DNA from: Planctomycetota bacterium
GTDB taxonomy: Bacteria > Planctomycetota > SZUA-567
Direction of reading: 5' to 3'
Assembly (NCBI GenBank): GCA_020860865.1
Contig: JAJBTL010000074.1
Span: forward strand, 4,174 to 16,592
DNA: 12,419 bases
The notes beneath the pieces are model-generated. The model was given only the letters and a program-made list of their open reading frames with translations, had not been told where the DNA came from and made no database searches. The translations under genes and the position numbers were made by a program. Below are positions 1-6,151 of the stretch, in pieces; the stretch's first letter is position 1; the number at the start of each line of letters is the position of its first letter.

Positions 1-693
1 GCCCGTGTCCGTGGCGGCGTCGGCGACGACGGCCGGGATGGTGAGGCGGAGGTTGCCGCGCTGTTCCGGCATGGCCTGTCCGGTCGGGGACAGCCAGACG
101 ACGAAGATGACGACGAGGGCGGCGGCGACGATGCCGGAGGCACTCGAGAGGTAGAAAGCGAGGCGGCGGGCGCGGCTCCGGGTGTCGGCGGTGCGGCGCT
201 GCCGTTCCTTGAGGTTTTCGAGAAGTCTGGTCTGGAATTCCCGGCGGGCGTCGACGGGTTTGTAGGATTTCGAGAGGATGGTGCGGAGCGCTTCGTCTTC
301 GTGGCCGTCGTCGGCGATGCTGTCGGCGGTATGGGCTGTGGCTACGGTTTCTGTAACGGTGGACGGTTCAATAACTTCCGTGGTCGCGGACATGACATCC
401 GACCCGAAGGCCATGGCCTGGCGGGCTTTCAGTTTTTTGAGGAGTTCGTCCTTGAACTCGCTGTCCGGGTAACAGGGGATGTAGGTGGAGGAGAGGAGCG
501 TGCGCCAGTGGCGATCGTCATCGGTTGTGCTGGTTCGGTCCAGTGTCGCGTCCGCCTCGCGGGCGGCCACTTTTTCCTTCAAACTCTGAAGGAGGCTGGA
601 CTTGAATCCGGCGTCGGCGACAACGTCTTCACCGTGGGCATGGGTCAGAAGCTGCGACCACTGTCTGTCCCATTGATTTGAATCTTCACGCAT
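1..693 (-). CDS. Membrane-anchored triple-repeat protein, putative anti-sigma factor (partial, 3' end beyond left edge)
   Basis: The frame is open from an ATG at 693 to the window edge (231 codons, no stop). An AGGAG ribosome binding site lies 8 nt upstream (702-706). The N-terminal part is soluble and contains three copies of one module: W12...F30..LL..LK, W63...F80..LL..LKARQ and L136...F153..LL..LKERQ. The last two share the pattern RT(L/I)LS..Y.P followed by F...LL..LK.RQ. An Arg-rich stretch (about 166-177) precedes one transmembrane helix (about 178-201), giving an N-in topology by the positive-inside rule; the C-terminal part would be outside the membrane and is cut off. The gene lies 267 bp downstream of an ECF sigma factor on the same strand. 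A cytoplasmic domain plus one membrane helix beside an ECF sigma gene is the classical anti-sigma arrangement, so that role is inferred. I see no zinc-binding HxxxCxxC motif. It could instead be another membrane regulator. Confidence 0.8.
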   Translation of the reverse strand, partial: MREDSNQWDRQWSQLLTHAHGEDVVADAGFKSSLLQSLKEKVAAREADATLDRTSTTDDDRHWRTLLSSTYIPCYPDSEFKDELLKKLKARQAMAFGSDVMSATTEVIEPSTVTETVATAHTADSIADDGHEDEALRTILSKSYKPVDARREFQTRLLENLKERQRRTADTRSRARRLAFYLSSASGIVAAALVVIFVVWLSPTGQAMPEQRGNLRLTIPAVVADAATDTG

Positions 694-845
694 TCGACTT
701 TCTCCTACCGTTTGCCCGCTTTTGCGCGCCATGTCCGTTATGGAGCGAACCGTCACGCGGACAAACTAGACCGAAAATGTGATGGCTGGCCGAAAAGCCG
801 GCGCGCCTGTTCACACAGCCTGGTGTCCTCGAAAACGTGGACGCT

Positions 846-878
846 ATTGTACCACACGGCGTCCGGTTAAATTGTCAA
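846..878 (-). promoter_or_regulatory. Extended -10 promoter for the membrane protein gene
   Basis: Read on the minus strand, TGGTACAAT (846-854) matches an extended -10 element (TGn plus TACAAT). A perfect TTGACA lies upstream at 873-878, but the 21-bp spacing is too long for a standard -35/-10 pair, so the extended -10 is the stronger argument. Transcription would start near 839 and give a leader of about 145 nt. That leader contains a small stem (785-790 with 797-802, loop CGAAAA). This would let the membrane protein be transcribed independently of the sigma gene. Confidence 0.5.
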
Positions 879-912
879 TTTTTATAGGAAGGGGTATTAC
901 TCAGTCGCAAAT

Positions 913-946
913 GATGGCCGGTTCCAGCGGAGTGGCGCCGGCCATC
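913..946 (-). terminator. Strong hairpin downstream of the sigma gene, possible terminator
   Basis: GATGGCCGG (913-921) and CCGGCCATC (938-946) are perfect 9-bp arms. Inside them CCA (924-926) pairs with TGG (933-935) around the loop GCGGAG, separated by a 2x2 internal loop. The hairpin starts 15 nt past the sigma-factor stop codon, where a terminator would sit. The following minus-strand bases (ATTTGCG) are only weakly T-rich, so it may be a partial terminator or an RNA-stabilising end. Confidence 0.45.
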
Positions 947-960
947 GTCAAATCGTCACA

Positions 961-1623
961 CTACAAACCCAACTCCGCCGCCGGCACCGCCGCCATTGAT
1001 TTAAATGACTCGCGGAAGGCGTTCCGGGCCCGGGTCAACTGGCTTTCAACCGCCTTTTCCGTTTTATGGACGGCTTTTGAAATGTCCCGAACCGAAAGGT
1101 TGAGTATGTACTTCATTTCCAGCAGTTTGGAATATTCCTGGGGGATGGAGCCCATGATGGCCCCGACCAGGGTGCGAAGATATTCGCTTTCCAAAGCCGC
1201 TTCCGGCAGGTTATTCTTGTCCATGTCGGCGAACAGGCTCTCGAGTTCGCCATCGACCATGCTCCAGGATTTTTCGTATTCGTGGGGCCTGGTCATCAGG
1301 GCGTTGGTGGAACGGATCCGGTTACGCGAAAGCGTGATAAGCCAGGACTCGACAGAGCCCCTGGCCGGATTGTATTGACCCGCTTTTTCCACCGCTTCCA
1401 TGAAAGTATCATGAATAACCTCTTCCGAGTGGTGATGGTCCCTACCGACCCGGTAAAACACGAAACGGTACAGCCGGGAGAAATACGTTTCGTAAAACTC
1501 CTCCAGTGCCTTTTCGTCCCCTTTGGCGATGCGCGCCAAAAGGGCGGCGCCATCGATTCTCTCGCGTTTGGCGGGAGCTTCGGTGAGGGTGTCAATTTCT
1601 CTATCCGAATCAACAGTTGCCAT
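961..1623 (-). CDS. ECF-type RNA polymerase sigma factor (sigma70 family)
   Basis: This 220-residue protein has the two-domain layout of extracytoplasmic-function sigma factors. The sigma-2 region spans about 38-105 (FYETYFSRLYRFVFYRV, then DTFMEAVEKAGQY and the region 2.4-like SVESWLITLSRNRI). A linker of about 45 residues leads to sigma-4 at about 155-205 (IPQEYSKLLEMKYILNLS, then the helix-turn-helix VRDISKAVHKTEKAVESQLTRAR). There is no region 1.1 or 3. Such proteins direct core RNA polymerase to a small stress regulon and are normally held inactive by a membrane anti-sigma factor, for which the next gene downstream is the obvious candidate. The ATG at 1623 has a GAGGG ribosome binding site 6 nt upstream. 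The N-terminal 25 residues are variable and charged. Family is certain; regulon is unknown. Confidence 0.93.
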   Translation of the reverse strand: MATVDSDREIDTLTEAPAKRERIDGAALLARIAKGDEKALEEFYETYFSRLYRFVFYRVGRDHHHSEEVIHDTFMEAVEKAGQYNPARGSVESWLITLSRNRIRSTNALMTRPHEYEKSWSMVDGELESLFADMDKNNLPEAALESEYLRTLVGAIMGSIPQEYSKLLEMKYILNLSVRDISKAVHKTEKAVESQLTRARNAFRESFKSMAAVPAAELGL

Positions 1624-1671
1624 TATGTACCCTCATGCCTAGGATAAACAGTGATTCACGTTATCGCAGCC

Positions 1672-1711
1672 TTCGGGCACCTGGTCGAATCGCCCGGAAA
1701 TTGCTTCCGGG
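1672..1711 (-). promoter_or_regulatory. Two mutually exclusive hairpins in the sigma-gene leader
   Basis: CCCGGAA (1693-1699) pairs perfectly with TTCCGGG (1705-1711) around the 5-nt loop ATTGC. The same segment, read as GCCCGGAA (1692-1699), can instead pair with TTCGGGC (1672-1678) with one bulge. In the minus-strand transcript the shared segment lies in the middle, about 60 nt before the ribosome binding site, which is the geometry of an attenuator-like switch. This assumes the promoter lies upstream of 1711. Confidence 0.3.
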
Positions 1712-1750
1712 TGAACTGATTCCTCGCTTTTCGACCTTCTCCCATTGGCT

Positions 1751-1764
1751 ACAGAACATTCTGT
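1751..1764. repeat. Perfect short palindrome ACAGAA-N2-TTCTGT
   Basis: Six-bp arms with a 2-bp centre lie about 130 bp upstream of the sigma start codon. The symmetry suits a dimeric regulator site. No second copy was seen in the window, so it may be chance. Confidence 0.3.
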
Positions 1765-1941
1765 CCAAGGCCTCCGCGTTTCCTTCGGAAAAACACTCCC
1801 GCCCAACCGTAACCATACATATACCATCTGTTCGCGGCGTTTCGGCGCGCCGCTGCCGCGTTAATCTTTCCTCCGGATAAACCGTTCCCCCCGAACGACC
1901 TACCGTCCGGTTGGAACCACCCGATCCCGGATGAAAACGCC

Positions 1942-1976
1942 CCTCTCTGGACAGAGAGGAAATATGACGGTATACT
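1942..1976 (+). promoter_or_regulatory. sigma70 promoter of the NYN gene with palindrome over the -35 box
   Basis: TGGACA (1948-1953) and TATACT (1971-1976) are separated by exactly 17 bp; each differs from consensus at one position. Start of transcription would be near 1983, about 50 nt before the ATG at 2032. The -35 box is inside a perfect inverted repeat, CCTCTCT-GGAC-AGAGAGG (1942-1959), so a repressor bound there would block polymerase directly. Confidence 0.65.
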
Positions 1977-2031
1977 CCGTTTTTACCCAAGGGCGCCACC
2001 GCCGCCCGCTGACAAAGTGGAACGATTCCCC

Positions 2032-2580
2032 ATGGACCGCGAGTACTGGATTGACGGCTTCAACTTTTTCCATCACTGGGAATCGACCAAGGGCCTCCTC
2101 CGGAACGATTCCGGCCTGGACATTGTCCGCGCCATCGAACGTTCCGTCAAGATCATCGCCAAACACCTGGGCCGGAAGGGCCGCTGGTCCGTCGTCTACC
2201 TGGACGGCGGCCTGAGCCGCCACGAAACGCGCCAGGTCGGCCTCCGCCTCCGCTACGCCGGCCCCGGCCGGAAAGCGGACGATCGCCTGACCTATGATCT
2301 GGCCGATCTCGGCGGCGATGCCAAATTGGTCACCGTCGTCACGAACGACCGGGAACTCAAGGCCAATTGCCGCGCCCACGGCGCCGCCTGCCTTGGCGTC
2401 GGCGAGTTCCTGTCCATCCTCGAAGGAAAGAAGCAGCCGCAACCGACGGGCAAAAAGAAAGACGCGGGAAAACCCCGCGCCGACGACGCCTCGATTCTCA
2501 GGGAAAAGACCCGCACCCTCTCCGCCGCCGAGGTCAAGGCCTGGCTCGACTATTTCGGCGGCGACGTCGAAGCGGAGTAA
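2032..2580 (+). CDS. NYN-domain (YacP/Rae1-like) putative RNase
   Basis: The 182-residue product has the acidic PIN-like core of NYN domains in order: IDGFNFFH (D8, N11), VVYLDGG (D58), GRKADDRLTYDL (D83, D84) and VVTNDRELKANC (T104-D106), followed by a short strand and helix that close the domain by about residue 130. These are the metal-binding positions of the YacP family, which includes B. subtilis Rae1, a ribosome-associated endoribonuclease. A Lys-rich linker (about 133-150) leads to a C-terminal helix with TLSAAEVKAWLDYF. The ATG at 2032 is preferred because it puts the first motif next to the N-terminus; a GTG at 2017 in the same frame would add five residues. Neither start has a clear ribosome binding site. 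The gene is monocistronic, and its stop lies 27 bp from the stop of the converging aldolase gene. Target RNA is unknown. Confidence 0.85.
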   Translation: MDREYWIDGFNFFHHWESTKGLLRNDSGLDIVRAIERSVKIIAKHLGRKGRWSVVYLDGGLSRHETRQVGLRLRYAGPGRKADDRLTYDLADLGGDAKLVTVVTNDRELKANCRAHGAACLGVGEFLSILEGKKQPQPTGKKKDAGKPRADDASILREKTRTLSAAEVKAWLDYFGGDVEAE

Positions 2581-2607
2581 AGGCGGTAAAATCCTTTCGA
2601 CGTTCCA

Positions 2608-3519
2608 TCAATCAAAGTACGGTTCACCGTCGTCGCTCCCCGGCGCCTTCCCGGCCGACATCAGCCATTCCCGCATCGTTACCTGGACGAGCGCCTTCAC
2701 CGCCGGCAACACCCGGTCGATGTCCTTCCGCGTCAACTCGGCCGCCTGACGGACCGTCAACCGTTCCCTGAGTCCCAGCACCTCGAGCATGACCATTTCC
2801 ATTTCCGTGCCGAAATTGACCTTGCTGATGCCGCCGGACGCTTCCCCGACCGCCTGCCGGACCTGGCCAACGGGGAGACTCTCGGCGCCGTGCAGGGCCA
2901 GCGGCACCGGGAGCCGGTTCGCCAATTCCCGGAGAAGGGAAAAATCCACCGCCGGATCATCGAGGCGGTAGCAGCCGTGGCTGCTCCCGACCGAGACGGC
3001 GAGGCAATCGCACTTCGCCCCCTTGACAAACCGCTCCGCTTCGTCCGGGACGGTGAGGAGGCGATTCCGGTCGAAGCCGACCCGTTCCGCCGCGCCGGTC
3101 CCGAGTTCGGCCTCGACGAGGACGCCGTCCGAATGGCACATGTCGGCGATTTCCCGCGTTTTCGCCAGGTTTTCATACATCGGCCGCGCTGACGCGTCGT
3201 AGAGGACAGACCCGAACCCGCAGGCCACCGCCTGCTCAATCACCTTCTTGTCCCAACTGTGATCAAGGTGCACCGCCACCGGCACGGTGACGCCTGCGCG
3301 GTCCGCCTCCTCCACCACGGAGGCGATAAAGGCGTCCGGCGTCAGGGCGAACCAGTCCAGTTCGAGCTGGCTGATGGAAAGGATGACCGGGGACCGCTCC
3401 TCCTCCGCCGTTTCCAGAACCGCCCGCGCCATGGACGGATAACGGCAGGCAAACGAGCCGACGGCGTACCGCCGGCGCCGCGCCTGGTGGAGCATGTCTT
3501 TTGATGAGGAAAAAATCAT
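2608..3519 (-). CDS. Class II (zinc-dependent) aldolase, fructose-bisphosphate/tagatose-bisphosphate type
   Basis: This 303-residue protein fits the class II aldolase TIM barrel. It starts with the typical DMLHQARRRRYAVGSF segment. It shows HLDHSWD (catalytic D86, zinc ligand H87), VEAELG (about 136-141), SSHGCY (zinc ligand H181), LALHGAES (zinc ligand H210) and ISKVNFGTEM (phosphate-binding region, about 231-240). These enzymes cleave a ketose 1,6-bisphosphate or a related phosphate into glycerone phosphate and an aldehyde in the cytosol. The usual AIGTAHG zinc loop reads SVGSSHG here, so the substrate may not be fructose bisphosphate. The ATG at 3519 was chosen; an in-frame GTG at 3561 would add 14 unrelated residues. 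An inverted repeat CGTTTC/GAAACG (3540-3545, 3569-3574) lies just upstream. The gene is 90 bp downstream of the kinase gene, same strand. Confidence 0.9.
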   Translation of the reverse strand: MIFSSSKDMLHQARRRRYAVGSFACRYPSMARAVLETAEEERSPVILSISQLELDWFALTPDAFIASVVEEADRAGVTVPVAVHLDHSWDKKVIEQAVACGFGSVLYDASARPMYENLAKTREIADMCHSDGVLVEAELGTGAAERVGFDRNRLLTVPDEAERFVKGAKCDCLAVSVGSSHGCYRLDDPAVDFSLLRELANRLPVPLALHGAESLPVGQVRQAVGEASGGISKVNFGTEMEMVMLEVLGLRERLTVRQAAELTRKDIDRVLPAVKALVQVTMREWLMSAGKAPGSDDGEPYFD

Positions 3520-3609
3520 ACGATTCGCCTGTAGGGAGACGTTTCGAGAGGAGGGCGCCACGCGAGATGAAACGCTATTAAATATACGGAGACAGGAACC
3601 AGGTACCGA

Positions 3610-5733
3610 TCAGCCGATACTCTTCGTCCACGTCTTCGTCACCTTCTCCGGCGGCAGCCATTCGGTCAATACTCGCGCCAGTTCGTTCCGGTCGATGGGC
3701 TTGCCGACAAAGTCGTCCATGCCGCACTTGATGAAATAGCTCCGCATGTCGTTCGCGACATTGGCGGTGAGGGCGACGACGGGCGCCTTCCGGTTCGGTC
3801 CCGGCCGGCTCCGGATGGCCGTGGTCATCTCGACCCCGTCCATCCCGGGCATCATGTGGTCGATGAACAGGATGTCAAAAGCCTGTTCCGAACAGAGCTG
3901 CAACCCTTCCGAGGCGCCGCTGGCACTCACCACCTCGAGGCCGTAGAGGCCGAGCACGAGCATCTTTTCGCAGACCATGAGGTTGATGCGGTTGTCGTCG
4001 ACGACGAGGGCCTTGGCGCCGGTGACCTGTATTCGGGCCGACAAGGGATCCGCCTGCTTTATCCGCCGCGTCGTCATCCGCCGGTTCTGATTGAGGAAGC
4101 GGGACAGTTCCGTCACGACGAGGGGGCTGAAGAGCATGGCGTCGGTTCGGCCCGGCTCCTCCATCGAGTTAATGATGGACCGGAGCACGCCGAATCGGCA
4201 GTCCGGCAGGCGCTGGCGCAGTTGGGCGATGTCCCGTTCCGGAATGATGTCCGTGTACAGGCAATGGCTGAATTTCTCGCCGTCGTCGCTATCCGGGAGC
4301 GGCCGGGACTGGTCGGACAGGTTTTTCGCGAGGCCGATGTCCGAGTCGTCTTCGCCGAACAGGGTGTGGGCGATATGGAGTTCCCGGAGCATGCGCCTGG
4401 CGTTTTCCATGCGGGCGCCGGTGCCGACGAGGAGGACGCGGATCTCTTCCGGATTCTCCACCGCCGCCAGGGCCGTGTCTTCCGCCACCTCCTGCGGAAT
4501 GCGGAGGGTGAAGGTCGAGCCGACGCCGTACTCGGAGTCGATGGTGACGTCGCCGCCCATGGACCGGGCCAGGCGTTGGCTGATGGCGAGGCCGAGGCCG
4601 GTCCCCTGGATGGACCGGTTGGCCTTCAGGTCGACGCGGGCAAAGGCGTCGAAGAGCAGGGGGATGTCCTCCGGCCTGATGCCGATGCCGGTATCCTTGA
4701 CGGAACAGACCATTTCGATTTGATCCGGCCCGGTGCGGGTGTAGGCGATTTTCAGGACAATCTGCCCGGACGGCGTGTACTTGACCGCGTTCGACAACAG
4801 GTTCAGGACGATTTGCTTGATGCGGGCGTCGTCGCCGACGAGGTGCGACGGGATGTCCGGGGCGATTTCCATAAACAGGTGGAGGCCCTTTTCCTCGGCC
4901 CGGAGGCCGATGACGCCGGCGATTTCGTCGATAAGTTTGTTCAGGCTGTAGGCGACCGGGACGATTTCGATGCGGTTCGCGTCGATTTTCGAAAAATCGA
5001 GAACGTCGTTGATGACGGATATGAGGGAGTCGGCCGAGCCGACAATATTCTTGATGTAGTTCTTCTGCGTCTGGTTGAGGGGTGTCAGGGCCAGGAGTTC
5101 CGACAGGCCCTTGATGGCGTTCATCGGCGTCCGGATTTCGTGGGACATGTTGGCGAGGAACGACGCCTTGGACCGGGCCGCCTCTTCGGCCCGCTGCTGG
5201 GCCAGCATCAGTTCGGTGACGTCATTGACCGCGACGGTGGTGCCGTGGCAGACGGTGCCGACCAGCATCGGGCTTATCGTTGTCCGGACGTGGATGTCCG
5301 GTTCGCCATCGACGCGGATGGTGTCGTTGAAGCGGAGGACCTCGCGGCTTTCCAGCACTTCCCGGGTCAGCCGGTCCATTTTCTCGACCCAGTCCGGATC
5401 GATTTCCGGCCGGAAAAGAAGGTTGAACGGCCGGAGCGACAACTCCGTATGCCTGGCGCCGGTGAGGCGGGCGCAGGCCGAGGACCCGAGGATGTATTCC
5501 TGATTTTCATTCAGGAGAATAATCATGTTCGGCGTGTTCGAGAGGAGAAGATCGTTATAGAGGTGCTGGAGCTGTTTTTCACTCTCGAACGTCTGGCGCA
5601 ACCGTTCGGCATTCTGGTACATCTGGGTCAGGACGCGATTATCCCGCTCCCGGCGCCGGAGGGAGCGCCGGAGGGACTCGATTTCGGCCCGGGCCTGATC
5701 CAAAGTCATGTTTTCGAGCGGTTCTTCATCCAT
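3610..5733 (-). CDS. Cytoplasmic PAS hybrid histidine kinase with two receiver domains, the first degenerate
   Basis: The 707-residue protein has no membrane segment. A coiled coil (about 10-60) is followed by a PAS domain (about 63-178) and a HisKA dimerisation helix with FLANMSHEIRTPMN (phospho-acceptor H198). The HATPase domain shows an N-box NLLSNAVKY (N311, N315), G1 DTGIGI (347-352) and G2 GTGLGL (377-382). A receiver-like segment (about 430-555) lacks the acidic pair and has no obvious phospho-Asp. A complete receiver follows (about 573-695: D579 and D580, phospho-acceptor D625 in FIDHMMPGMDG, T656, K678). It should autophosphorylate on H198 and pass phosphate to D625; the absence of an HPt domain implies a separate partner. 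It is downstream of the FIST gene on the same strand and upstream of the aldolase. The ribosome binding site before 5733 is weak. The signal is unknown. Confidence 0.95.
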   Translation of the reverse strand: MDEEPLENMTLDQARAEIESLRRSLRRRERDNRVLTQMYQNAERLRQTFESEKQLQHLYNDLLLSNTPNMIILLNENQEYILGSSACARLTGARHTELSLRPFNLLFRPEIDPDWVEKMDRLTREVLESREVLRFNDTIRVDGEPDIHVRTTISPMLVGTVCHGTTVAVNDVTELMLAQQRAEEAARSKASFLANMSHEIRTPMNAIKGLSELLALTPLNQTQKNYIKNIVGSADSLISVINDVLDFSKIDANRIEIVPVAYSLNKLIDEIAGVIGLRAEEKGLHLFMEIAPDIPSHLVGDDARIKQIVLNLLSNAVKYTPSGQIVLKIAYTRTGPDQIEMVCSVKDTGIGIRPEDIPLLFDAFARVDLKANRSIQGTGLGLAISQRLARSMGGDVTIDSEYGVGSTFTLRIPQEVAEDTALAAVENPEEIRVLLVGTGARMENARRMLRELHIAHTLFGEDDSDIGLAKNLSDQSRPLPDSDDGEKFSHCLYTDIIPERDIAQLRQRLPDCRFGVLRSIINSMEEPGRTDAMLFSPLVVTELSRFLNQNRRMTTRRIKQADPLSARIQVTGAKALVVDDNRINLMVCEKMLVLGLYGLEVVSASGASEGLQLCSEQAFDILFIDHMMPGMDGVEMTTAIRSRPGPNRKAPVVALTANVANDMRSYFIKCGMDDFVGKPIDRNELARVLTEWLPPEKVTKTWTKSIG

Positions 5734-5999
5734 AGCGATCTTTACGTCAATCCGTTACGCCGGTATTTAAGGAGCACCCATCCGCTCCCGCCTTCAGTGT
5801 ACGCCACAACCATCCGGCGTGAACGCCACCCTGCCTGAACAACGTCCTCCTGACCGGGAAAACCGCCGTATCGCAACCGCGTTACGCGAAAAATTGATTC
5901 CGTCTTTTTTTCCAACCCCGGCCATTAATCGACTATTTGAATGGACCAAATCGTGTATACCACGTTTGGAACAAATTTTCACCGCTGGCGCCTGGTTAA
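5734..5999. other. Intergenic region between the palindromic element and the kinase gene
   Basis: No gene is apparent in these 266 bp. Read on the minus strand, TTCACG followed by 16 bp and TACACT (about 5795-5822) is a weak promoter candidate for the kinase. A run of seven T at about 5908 and a symmetric CGTG-TATAC-CACG at about 5952-5964 are the only other marks. The last four bases before the element are TTAA (5996-5999). Confidence 0.5.
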
Positions 6000-6151
6000 G
6001 GGTACTTCTAAAAACTATCGTTTTCGTGGTTTTGGAGCGGGGAGGCTCTGGCCGGGTGTTTTATAACTCCAGGAAGTTGGAGAGTTATAAAACACCAGGA
6101 GAAGATCCGAGCCGCTCCAAAATCTAGAAAACGAAGTTTTTAGAGGTAACC
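6000..6151. mobile_element. MITE-like 152-bp palindromic element flanked by TTAA
   Basis: The left end GGGTACTTCTAAAAACT (6000-6016) and the reverse complement of the right end GGTTACCTCTAAAAACT (6135-6151) agree at 15 of 17 positions without gaps. TTAA flanks both ends directly (5996-5999 and 6152-6155), as a 4-bp target duplication would. Inner arms continue the symmetry: TCGTTTTC, TTTTGGAGCGG, and a perfect 15-bp pair GGTGTTTTATAACTC (6055-6069) / GAGTTATAAAACACC (6082-6096) around a 12-nt centre. There is no reading frame for a transposase, so if mobile it moves in trans. End sequence and 4-bp AT-rich target suggest an IS5- or IS1380-type DDE transposase, which is inference. The right TTAA contains the stop codon of the FIST gene. 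As RNA it would fold into one long hairpin and could act as a terminator or mRNA 3' end between FIST and the kinase. Confidence 0.65.

Larger units (their letters stand above)
1624..2031. other. Divergent intergenic region between the sigma gene and the NYN gene
   Basis: I find no convincing gene in these roughly 400 bp. Open frames on both strands are Arg/Ser-rich and lack ribosome binding sites. The part near the sigma gene holds two overlapping hairpins (1672-1711). A palindrome, ACAGAA-CA-TTCTGT, occupies 1751-1764. The right-hand part holds the NYN promoter and its palindrome. No clear sigma-gene promoter could be placed. Confidence 0.6.

Noticed and set aside
1661..1999. 112-codon minus-strand frame upstream of the sigma gene
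   Set aside because: Arg/Gly-rich with no domain, overlaps the promoter and palindrome of the NYN gene, and has no ribosome binding site.
3856..5838. 660-codon open frame on the plus strand across the histidine kinase gene
   Set aside because: It is the antisense shadow of a GC-rich gene: low-complexity Asp/Gly/Val-rich translation, no domain, while the opposite strand encodes a clear hybrid kinase.
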